64,000 bases of DNA from UBA5972 sp964567685 (GTDB taxonomy: Bacteria > Pseudomonadota > Alphaproteobacteria > Rhodobacterales > Rhodobacteraceae), in assembly GCA_964567685.1 (NCBI GenBank), contig CAZMNO010000002.1:1-64000 (forward strand), given 5' to 3'. This document shows, in pieces, positions 43,702-52,500 of this stretch. Numbering within the stretch: the stretch's first letter is position 1; every line of letters starts with the position of its first letter. The position numbers and the translations under genes are program-made. The notes under the pieces are model-generated. The model was not told the origin of the DNA. It saw only the letters and a program-made list of their open reading frames with translations, and ran no database searches.

Positions 43702-45518
43702 ACGTCCACCTCGTCAAACAGGCTGACCTTTTCAAAGGTCGTCACGTCGATCAGGCCCTTGTCCGAAATTCTGAGTTCCGGAATCACCACCAGTGCAAGC
43801 AACGAATGTTGCATATAGCCATTGTTGATCGTGGCACCGCATTCGGCCATCGCCGCGACCATTTTATCGGCCGCTGCAGCAACTTCCGCTGCCGGGGCAT
43901 CCGACATCAGCCCTGCGATCGGCAGTTCGACCAACGCCAGTTCCTTGCCGTCCTTGAAAACGGTCACACCGCCACCAACCTCGCCCAGCCGGTTGGCGGC
44001 CAGCGCCATATCCTTGCGGCTGGTGCCGACGACGATCATGTGGTGGCTGTCATGGGCAACGGTCGAGGCAACCGCGCAATCACCCTTGTAGGTAAAACCG
44101 GACACGAACGCATTGGTCACGCCGCCGGTGGCGCGGTGACGTTCGACCAGCGCGATCTGACAGATGTCTTTGTCTTCGTCGCCGATCACCAGACCGTCCC
44201 GCACCTCAAGCTCAGCTTTTAGCGCCTTGGTCGGGGCCTGGTTTTCAACAATACCGATCACCTTGACCCGCGCCATGTTGGCCCCCTTAGGGGCTTCAAT
44301 TTCAAAGGAAGCCTTGGTCAGTTGCTTGCCCAGATTAACCGTGTGCCGCACGTCATCAGGCCAGACGAAATCGCTGTCACCGACAAGCAATTCCCCGTCT
44401 TTCGCCACGGTCTGACCGCGCGCGATCACCTGATTTATGGGCAGCTTTGTCAGATCATCCGTCAGAATGACGTCAGCGCGCCTTCCTGGTGTAATGGAGC
44501 CAAGCTCGCGTTCAAGGCCAAAATGGCACGCCGTGTTGATCGTCGCCATCTGGATGGCGATCAAGGGGTCAAGCCCGCAGTCTATGGCGTGTCTTACCAC
44601 CCTGTTCATATGGCCGTCATTAACCAGCGTGCCGGAATGACAATCATCGGTACAAAGGATGAAATTGCGCGGATCTAGCCCTTTTTCGGTTACCGCCGTT
44701 ATCTGGGTTTTAACGTCATACCAGGCAGACCCAAGCCTCAACATCGCCCGCATGCCCTGCCGCACCCGCGCAATTGCGTCTTCCTCGCGCGTGCCCTCGT
44801 GATCATCCGCCGGCCCTCCGGCGACATAGGCGGCAAAGGTTGGCCCAAGATCAGGGCTTGCGTAATGCCCGCCCACGGTCTTCCCGGCGTTTTGCGTTTC
44901 GGCGATTTCCGCCAGCATCTTGGCGTCACCATTGATCACACCGGGGAAATTCATCATCTCACCCAGTCCGATGATGCCCGGCCAGTTCATGGCCTCGGCC
45001 ACGTCCTCAGGGCCAAGCTCATGCCCGGTGGTTTCAAGCCCCGGTGCTGAAGGTGCGCAGGAGGGCATCTGGGTGAATATATTGACCGGCTGCACCGCAG
45101 CGTCGTCATGCATCAGGCGAACACCCCTTAGGCCCAGAACATTGGCAATCTCATGCGGATCGGTGAACATGCTGGTCGTGCCATGGGGGATGACCGCGCG
45201 GGCGAACTGGCCGGGGGTCAGCATCCCGCTTTCAATGTGCATATGCGCATCACATAGACCGGGAATGGCAAACTGACCCTCAGCATCAATGATTTCGGTC
45301 TCTTCGCCGATTGAATGGCTGGCATCCGGCCCGCAATAGGCAAACCGGCCTTCCGCTATTGCGATTTGGCTGCCCGGGATAACTTCACGGCTATGGACAT
45401 TTACCCATTGGCAATTGGTGATCACCAGATCGGCGGCTTCACGGCCAGCAGCAACTGCGACAAGACGCGGTGCAGCCTCGGGCCAGGTTTTCAAAGGGAG
45501 TGTGGCTTTATTCTTCAT
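43698..45518 (-). CDS. ade: Adenine deaminase
   Basis: 606 residues from MKNKATLPLK; a GTG at 45533 would add five residues. Amidohydrolase fold: metal motif DAHMHIES, GHYASPDLGPTF, FILCTDDCHSGTL and the C-terminal adenine deaminase domain with SFEIEAPKGANMARVKVIGI and VAHDSHHMIVVG. It converts adenine to hypoxanthine and ammonia. It is the first gene of the ade-amn operon for purine salvage. Confidence 0.95.
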   Translation of the reverse strand: MKNKATLPLKTWPEAAPRLVAVAAGREAADLVITNCQWVNVHSREVIPGSQIAIAEGRFAYCGPDASHSIGEETEIIDAEGQFAIPGLCDAHMHIESGMLTPGQFARAVIPHGTTSMFTDPHEIANVLGLRGVRLMHDDAAVQPVNIFTQMPSCAPSAPGLETTGHELGPEDVAEAMNWPGIIGLGEMMNFPGVINGDAKMLAEIAETQNAGKTVGGHYASPDLGPTFAAYVAGGPADDHEGTREEDAIARVRQGMRAMLRLGSAWYDVKTQITAVTEKGLDPRNFILCTDDCHSGTLVNDGHMNRVVRHAIDCGLDPLIAIQMATINTACHFGLERELGSITPGRRADVILTDDLTKLPINQVIARGQTVAKDGELLVGDSDFVWPDDVRHTVNLGKQLTKASFEIEAPKGANMARVKVIGIVENQAPTKALKAELEVRDGLVIGDEDKDICQIALVERHRATGGVTNAFVSGFTYKGDCAVASTVAHDSHHMIVVGTSRKDMALAANRLGEVGGGVTVFKDGKELALVELPIAGLMSDAPAAEVAAAADKMVAAMAECGATINNGYMQHSLLALVVIPELRISDKGLIDVTTFEKVSLFDEVDV

Positions 45519-45657
45519 GTCCAACTGTTTCACGCCGCGTGGACCGGTTCAAGCCCTGTTCTTGACCAGTTGGGCAAGAATTTTGCTTGGCAAGCGAGTA
45601 ATTGTTGAACAATGAAAAGACGGACGTATCCTTGGCCGTACCTGAAGGAAGTGAACT

Positions 45658-46101
45658 ATGGATTACGAAAGTATCAGTGCCGGGGATTTCGGCCGCGGCC
45701 TCAAGGGCATTGGCCTGAACATTCTGGTGCGTGATGTCAAATCGCTGGCGCGGTTTCTGGTTGATGTGTTCGGCATGAAAGCTTTTCAGCCAACTGCGGA
45801 CTTTGCCATACTGACCTATGGCAATGATGTGTTTCAGCTGCACAGCGACGGTACGTATCATTCCAATCCGCTGCTGGCACTCGTGCCGGAAAGCGGGGCT
45901 CGTGGGGGTGGGGTGGAAATCCGGCTATATGACAGCGACCCGGATCTGATGGTTGCGGCAGCACAGGCGCACGCGCATGATGCAACCATTCTCCAGCCGC
46001 CAACTGACAAGCCGCACGGTTTGCGCGAAGCTTATATCCTTTGTGAAAACGGTTATGCCTGGGTACCAAGCCGACCTTTGGTTGCAGACTCATCAGAGTG
46101 A
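45658..46101 (+). CDS. VOC-superfamily (glyoxalase-like) protein
   Basis: 147 residues. Beta-alpha-beta-beta-beta modules of the vicinal oxygen chelate fold: NILVRDVKSLARFLVDVFGM, FAILTYGNDVFQLHSDG and a second half with GGVEIRLYDSDPDLMVAAAQ. Potential metal ligands are His and Glu in FQLHSD and VEIRLY. RBS AAGGAAG precedes the ATG. It is divergent from ade. The substrate is unknown. Confidence 0.82.
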   Translation: MDYESISAGDFGRGLKGIGLNILVRDVKSLARFLVDVFGMKAFQPTADFAILTYGNDVFQLHSDGTYHSNPLLALVPESGARGGGVEIRLYDSDPDLMVAAAQAHAHDATILQPPTDKPHGLREAYILCENGYAWVPSRPLVADSSE

Positions 46102-46162
46102 AGAGTAGCATGGGCCAAGTACCCGCCGCCCGGCCCTGAGCCCAAACAAGCAGGAGACGCGC

Positions 46163-46636
46163 ATGTCTGCCACCACTCGTGCATTTTTATCTGTTTGTGC
46201 AACCTGCCTGACATTTGCCATGAACGCTGCCAGTGCGGAAACGCTTGATTGTACGATCACAAACTACAACCAGTGGCCCTATAGTCGCGCAACCTTGATC
46301 AAGCTGTTGCCAGAACGTCAGCGTCATGTAATCGAAGCGCCGTCAACGCAGTGGAACGGTGCCACGGGGGAGGTCACGACAGACAGCGATTCCAGGCTGA
46401 AATGGCGCTATTACGCTGTTCTTGCAAAAGAATCCGGAATGGTCGCAACCCTTCAATATGTTCTTATCCGCGGCAGCCACAATCTGATCGTCCGGGTTAT
46501 GCCCGGTGGCGTGTCACAACCCGAAAGCCGGGTAGACTCACGATCTTTCCAATTCGTCCGAGAACATGATGTAACCGGGTCTGCGGGGCTGGTCCCGGTC
46601 AGACATATCACCGGACATTGCGTTCCCGTTGATTGA
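46163..46636 (+). CDS. Exported hypothetical protein
   Basis: 157 residues with a signal peptide of about 25 residues (cleavage after NAASA). The mature part is mostly beta-sheet by eye, with Cys in TLDCTITN and in the tail ITGHCVPVD that could form a disulfide. RBS AGGAGAC is 7 bases before the ATG. No family is recognised. It is convergent with the GAF protein gene. Confidence 0.7.
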   Translation: MSATTRAFLSVCATCLTFAMNAASAETLDCTITNYNQWPYSRATLIKLLPERQRHVIEAPSTQWNGATGEVTTDSDSRLKWRYYAVLAKESGMVATLQYVLIRGSHNLIVRVMPGGVSQPESRVDSRSFQFVREHDVTGSAGLVPVRHITGHCVPVD

Positions 46637-46647
46637 CCTTCACCAGC

Positions 46648-47100
46648 TCAGCGCTGAAATATAAGTTTCAGGATCGCCGCCAGCCCGTCGGCGTCAATCC
46701 GGTCAAACGCATCCGGCTGATCGCTGTCGATATCAAAAACTCCGATAAGGTCGCCGATCTTGTCAAAGACCGGCAGCACCAGTTCAGAGCGGGTCGAGCT
46801 GGCGCAGGCGATATGGCCGTCAAACGCATCGACATCAGGCACAAGCTGGATTTCACCGCTTCTTGCCGCAGCCCCACAGACCCCCCTGGAAAACGGGATG
46901 TCAAGGCAGCCATGCCCCCCCTGATAAGGGCCGATTTTCAGCGTTTCATCCCCCATATTGCGATAGAATCCGACCCAGTCGAACCGGTTATCGGCATGGA
47001 AAACCTCGCAGGCGATGCTGGCCATCAGGGCGACAAAATCGCGCTCCCCGTGGCAAAGTGCAACGAGGCGAGATTGCAGATCAACGTAGTCAACCCGCAT
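46648..47100 (-). CDS. GAF-domain protein, free methionine-(R)-sulfoxide reductase-like
   Basis: 150 residues. The sequence matches fRMsr well: DWVGFYRNMGDETLKIGPYQG, HGCLDIPFSRGVCGAAA and VDAFDGHIACASSTRSELVLPV, with three Cys residues in the three places used for catalysis and resolution. The enzyme repairs free methionine sulfoxide. Its ATG overlaps the stop of the thiolase gene by a base. Confidence 0.88.
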   Translation of the reverse strand: MRVDYVDLQSRLVALCHGERDFVALMASIACEVFHADNRFDWVGFYRNMGDETLKIGPYQGGHGCLDIPFSRGVCGAAARSGEIQLVPDVDAFDGHIACASSTRSELVLPVFDKIGDLIGVFDIDSDQPDAFDRIDADGLAAILKLIFQR

Positions 47101-48278
47101 CAGGGGCGTTCAAGTGCAATAGCCGTACCCTCGCCACCACCAATGCAAATTGCGGCGACACCGCGCTTCAGACCGCGCTTTTCCAGTGCATTCAAGAGGG
47201 TGACAATGATCCTTGTCCCAGACGCCCCGATCGGATGACCAAGCGCACAGGCACCGCCGTTGACGTTCACGATGTCGGGTGACAATCCCATCTCATGCAT
47301 GAAGGCCATAGGTACAACGGCGAAAGCTTCATTCACCTCCCAAAGGTCAACATCCTCTTTCGTCCAGCCGATCTGCGCCAGCAGTTTTTGTGCAGCAGGC
47401 ACTGGTGCGGTTGTAAATAGGCTAGGAGCCTGCGCGTGGCTTGCATGGCCAAGGACGCGCGCCCTGATCGGCAGACCCTCTGCCTCGGCTAGACTGGCGC
47501 GGGTCATAACGACAGCCGCCGCTCCGTCTGAGATGGACGAGGAGTTGGCGGCCGTGACCGTCCCGTCCTTGCGAAAGGCAGGTTTCAGATGCGGGATCTT
47601 GTCGGGGCGGGCGCTTTTGGGTTGTTCATCCGCCTCAACCACCACAGCGCCCTTGCGGGATGTCACCGTAAATTCAGCGATTTCGCCGTCAAACGCACCA
47701 CTAACCTGCGCCGCCAGTGCCCGCTTGAGCGAGCGGATTGCGTATTCGTCCTGTGCTTCACGGGTGAACTGGAAGGATTCAGCGCAATCCTCGGCAAATG
47801 TCCCCATCAGCCGACCCTTGTCATAGGCATCTTCCAGCCCGTCCAGAAACATGTGGTCCTGCGCCCCTGAATGCCCCAGCCTGGCACCGCTGCGCATGTT
47901 CGGCAAAAGGTAAGGCGCATTGGTCATGCTTTCCATGCCACCGGCAACAAGGATGTCGCTTTGACCAAGCGCCAGTTGATCATGGGCCATCATTACGGTT
48001 TTCATGCCAGAGCCGCACATCTTGTTGACCGTGGTCGCGGGCACCGCTTCGCCAAGCCCCGCGGCAAATCCCGCCTGACGCGCCGGTGCCTGTCCCTGAC
48101 CTGCGGGCAAAACACAGCCCATCAGCAATTCATCAACCTTGCTTGCATCAACTCCGGCACCACTGATCGCGGCACTGATGGCAGCGCCACCCAGTTCGGC
48201 GGCGGGAACACCGGCAAAGGCACCCTGAAATCCGGCCATTGGGGTGCGTGCTGCACCGGTGATTACGATCGGGTCCAT
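47100..48278 (-). CDS. Acetyl-CoA acetyltransferase (thiolase)
   Basis: 392 residues. Active-site Cys in NKMCGSGMK, His in VNEAFA and the C-terminal CIGGGEG are conserved, with GHPIGASG near residue 350. It condenses two acetyl-CoA or cleaves acetoacetyl-CoA. The neighbour is not a PHB gene, so biosynthetic or degradative use cannot be told. It is the first gene of a two-gene unit with the methionine sulfoxide reductase-like gene. Confidence 0.95.
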   Translation of the reverse strand: MDPIVITGAARTPMAGFQGAFAGVPAAELGGAAISAAISGAGVDASKVDELLMGCVLPAGQGQAPARQAGFAAGLGEAVPATTVNKMCGSGMKTVMMAHDQLALGQSDILVAGGMESMTNAPYLLPNMRSGARLGHSGAQDHMFLDGLEDAYDKGRLMGTFAEDCAESFQFTREAQDEYAIRSLKRALAAQVSGAFDGEIAEFTVTSRKGAVVVEADEQPKSARPDKIPHLKPAFRKDGTVTAANSSSISDGAAAVVMTRASLAEAEGLPIRARVLGHASHAQAPSLFTTAPVPAAQKLLAQIGWTKEDVDLWEVNEAFAVVPMAFMHEMGLSPDIVNVNGGACALGHPIGASGTRIIVTLLNALEKRGLKRGVAAICIGGGEGTAIALERP

Positions 48279-48452
48279 CTATGGCTCCTTCAGTCAAAAA
48301 CGATCCTGCCACGGTATTTCAACCTTTTGCGTGCTGAGCAAGGGCTCGGTGGCAGGCTATTCGACGCAATTGTCTGCATTCACGGCTTTGTCAGCAGTGT
48401 TTGCTTAAACCTTCTGCGCCACAGTTTGGAAATACAGTGAAAAGGGACGTCT

Positions 48453-48815
48453 ATGGAACTTGAATGCGAGGAAATTGGCGACGCCAAAATGGTGCGATGT
48501 TTGGAAGAGCGACTTGATGCAGTAATCGCAGTGCAGTTTAAGGAGAGTTTTCGCGAGCTGACGGATGAAAACACGCAGCGCTATATTCTTGATTTGTCAA
48601 AGGTTGGGTTCATGGACAGCAGCGGTCTGGGGGCCGTCGTGGCGATTTACAAATCACTTGGATTTGACACTACCTTTGATCTTGTCGGGCTCTCCCCACC
48701 CGTTGACAGGGTTTTTCGCCTGACTCGAATGGACACGGTGTTCAGGATATTCGCATCAGCCAAGGAAGCGCTGGCCGCGAGCGGAGCCGGGAATGCATCA
48801 AAAGCCTCCGCCTGA
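48453..48815 (+). CDS. STAS-domain anti-anti-sigma factor
   Basis: 120 residues, a single STAS domain. The phosphorylation site motif is VGFMDSSGLGAVVAI, with Ser in DSSG. It would bind the anti-sigma kinase encoded by the next gene, whose start lies 23 bases before this stop. RBS AAAAGGGACG precedes the ATG. Confidence 0.92.
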   Translation: MELECEEIGDAKMVRCLEERLDAVIAVQFKESFRELTDENTQRYILDLSKVGFMDSSGLGAVVAIYKSLGFDTTFDLVGLSPPVDRVFRLTRMDTVFRIFASAKEALAASGAGNASKASA

Positions 48816-49350
48816 TTTGGCCAGAGCCGACACTGCCTGCCCTGATGCTGAGCTTCGCAGGCTCAGCCTGCACTTCCCGGCAACCGATTTGGACGTGCGC
48901 TGCTCGATGGTGCTGCTTGAGGGTTTGCTGGCATCCGCTGGCGTCGGTCGGGCGGATGCCGAAAAAACCGAGCTGGTTTTGACCGAAGTGCTGAATAACG
49001 TGGTTGAACACGCGATGCCCACCGATCAAAATCGCGAAATTCATCTTGAATTATGCCTTAGTAGCAGTGTGTTAACCTGCAAAATCAGTGATTCAGGTCG
49101 CGCTATGCCCGGTGGCGAGCCACCAATGGGTGCGATTGATATCAAGGATGTGCCGCGCGCAGAGCTGCCCGAAGGCGGGTTTGGCTGGATGTTGATCAGG
49201 CGTCTGACCCAAAGCCTGACATTTCGCCGATTGGGGTGTGAAAACCATCTGGAGCTGGCTATCCCGCTGGCCAGACCGCTGCAGCGATATGCAGTCGGCG
49301 TGAAAAACGACGCGTCGTCAAAACCTTTGCGAAGGGCACCCGCGTCATAA
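48793..49350 (+). CDS. RsbW-like anti-sigma factor (HATPase domain)
   Basis: 185 residues with a GHKL ATPase: N-box ELVLTEVLNNVVEHA, G1 ISDSGRAMP and G2 EGGFGWMLIRRL. A 30-residue N-terminal extension precedes it and a basic tail follows. It would phosphorylate the STAS protein and bind a sigma factor. No sigma factor or PP2C phosphatase is nearby, so the target is elsewhere, or the pair controls a non-sigma function. Confidence 0.9.
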   Translation: MHQKPPPDLARADTACPDAELRRLSLHFPATDLDVRCSMVLLEGLLASAGVGRADAEKTELVLTEVLNNVVEHAMPTDQNREIHLELCLSSSVLTCKISDSGRAMPGGEPPMGAIDIKDVPRAELPEGGFGWMLIRRLTQSLTFRRLGCENHLELAIPLARPLQRYAVGVKNDASSKPLRRAPAS

Positions 49351-49508
49351 GGCGGCTGAACTTGCCGGGTCGCTCCTGCCCTCAAGACAGCTAACCCAGC
49401 CTGTCCGCACCAGACGGGCAAGGATTTCCCCACCCTGACAAAAGTTGCAATCAAAGGGGATTCTGTGTCAGCATCAGGCCAGGTTTATTCAGTATTTGGA
49501 GTCGTTTG

Positions 49509-52500
49509 ATGTTGTTGACCAAGACCCGCTCCCGCGTTCTTAAATTCCTTCCGGTTCTTGCCCTCGCTGCTCTCGCCAGCGGTCCCGTCAAAGCCGGGGA
49601 TGATGTGATCCCCGAGAGGCGGCTGGCAATTATCCAGAATATGGATTTCTTCGGCTCCGACCTCCAACCGGTTTTCGAAACTACCTTTGAAACCTGCCAG
49701 ACGATTTGCCTGAACAACACCGAATGCCAGGCCTTCACCTTCAATTTCAAATCCTCCGCCTGTTTTCCGAAAAGTGAAATCAGCGAAAGGCAACCGTTTG
49801 AAGGTGCCGCATCAGCCACTGTTTACGAGACCGATCCTGCGGTTCTGAAAACCCAGTCTGCGCGTCTGAAGGATCTTGGTTTCCTGCCATCGCGCTACCG
49901 GCGCGAAACCCGTGATCAGGCACTGAATCTGGCCCGTGATTACATCACCAACCAGTGGACCGCCGATCAGTTGATCGAAGCTTCGCGCAATGCACGGGCC
50001 AGCGGCAACCTGATGAACGCCATGCGCTTCATGGGGGCAGCGCTGAACCTGACCGATGCCGCCGGCGACTGGGCTGAAATGGCGCAACTGGCGCTTGAGG
50101 TGAAACCGAAAGACGGCAACGAGCGGCGTGATCTGCAACGCATTGCAACCTCGGCCGCGATCAATGCGTATCTCAGGGGCAAGAACCCGGCTGTCCAAGT
50201 GACGGCACTCAATATCCTGGCCAAAGGGGTGGAACTGCGCGGCAACGGAAGAACCTCAATCTCGGTCTTGCGTCTGGCGCAATCAATCTCGCCACGGCTT
50301 GATACGGAAGAAGCATTGGAGCGTGCCATCGCGCTATTCGGTTTCCGCATGACCGAACACGTCGTCAACAACAACGCCGCTTCACCGCGCATCTGCACAT
50401 CGTTTTCCGAAACCCTGGTGCCCGCCGGCATCGATTACGCCGATTTCGTGCGCCTGCCGGAAAGCGGCTTGGTGGTTGAATCCAACGCCAGCCAGATCTG
50501 TATCGATGGTGTGCGCCATGGCGAGCGGTATCAGTTCACCTTCCGCAAGGGCCTGCCCGCTGAAAGCGGCGAGCGCCTGTCAAAGGCGGTTGATCTCAAC
50601 GTCTATGTGCGTGACCGCGATCCCTCGGCCCGTTTCATAGGGCGGGCCTATGTGCTGCCCAAAGGCAAATCCGCCGCCATTCCGATCATTACGGTCAACC
50701 TGACCGAGGTGGACCTGAAAATTCACCGCGTCGGTGATCGCAATCTGGTGCGCGCAATCCAGCAGGGCTATTTTGGACGCCCGCTTTCGACATGGGATGA
50801 GAAAGACCTGCAAAATTCGATCGGTGAAGAGGTCTGGTCGGGCACCGGACTGGTCGAGCGTGAAGTGAACACAGATGTCACCACCGCCTTGCCCATCGGG
50901 GATGCAATTTCCGAGTTTGCACCGGGTGTTTATGTCATGCGTGCCCGGGTGCCGGGGGATGACCCCTATGACAGCAACGCCGCGGCGCAGTGGTTTGTGG
51001 TCACCGATCTTGGCCTTTCTTCGATGAAGGGTGGTGATGGGCTGCATGTATTCGTGCGCTCGCTCAATTCAGCTGCGGCCAAAGAAGGGGCTGTTGTGCA
51101 ACTGGTTGCCAAGAACAATAATATTCTTGGCGAAGCCATCACCGATCAGGATGGCTATGCAAGATTTGCCGTTGGGTTGACCAAAGGCACCGGCGGGGCA
51201 ACACCTGCCTTGCTGACCGTTGCCAGCGCAGATGATTTCGCTTTCCTCAATCTCAGGGAACCGGCTTTCGATCTTTCGGACCGCGGTGTTGAGGGGCGGG
51301 TCTCACCGCCGCCTATGGATATTTTCCTGACAACGGATCGCGGTGCCTATCGCACTGGCGAAACCGTCTATGCCACTGCACTGGCGCGTGATCACCGGGC
51401 CGAGGCGCTGGAAGATCTGCCTTTAACAGCCATCGTCACCCGCCCGGATGGTGTCGAGTTTACCCGTGAATTGCTTGATGATCAGGGCGCAGGTGGGCGC
51501 GTTTTTGCCGTTCATCTGCCCAGTTCCGCCCAACGCGGCACCTGGAATATCCGCATCCATGCGGATTTGGACTCCGCTGCGCTGACTTCGCAGAAATTCC
51601 TGGTCGAAGACCTGATCCCCGAACGGATCGACTTTGATCTGGCTTTGCAGGACGGGCCGATCCGCGCCGATGATGTGCCGGTTGTGGAACTGGATGCACG
51701 CTATCTTTACGGCGCTCCGGGGGCCGGGCTTGCGGTCGAGGCGGAAACCAGGGTCAGCCTTGCCGACGGTTTTGAAGGCTACAAGGGTTATCAGTTTGGC
51801 CGCCACGACGAAGTGTTCGGTGTACGGATGGAGTTCACTTCGGGCAAGATCGTTACCGATGATGATGGTCACGTCAGCTTTGCCCTGACCATGCCAAATA
51901 TTGGCGAAACCGTGCTGCCCCTGAAGTTGAACGCACTGGTGCGGGTCAAAGAAGGCTCGGGCCGACCGGTTGAACGGTCAATTGAAACCAATCTTGCCCC
52001 TACCGGCCCGGTGATGGGTATCAAGCCCCTGTTTGACGGGGTGGTTTCGGAAGGCAGCACCGCCGGATTTGAGGCGCTGGCGATTGGCCCGGACCTGAAA
52101 CAGATTGGCCTCAAGCGGGTTGGCTGGGTGCTGAACCGGGTGAAGACCCGCTATCAATGGTATGAAACCTACGGCAACTGGAATTACGAGCCGGTAACAA
52201 CCCGCACCCGGGTTGCCAGCGGCGAAATTGATCTTGGCACTGATGGCCCCTCCGGGATCGAGGCGGCGGTTGACTGGGGGCATTACGAACTCAAGCTTGA
52301 AACGCTCGATGGCGCCTATCTTTCCGCGTCCTACGACTTCTATGCGGGCTGGTACGCCCCGGCTGACAGCGGCAATACGCCCGATACGCTTGAGGTTGGG
52401 CTTGACAAGGACATCTACACAATCGGCGACACCGCTCAGCTGAGACTGGTGCCGCGCTATGCCGGAACGGCGCTGGTCACGGTTGTTTCAAACCGTCTGA

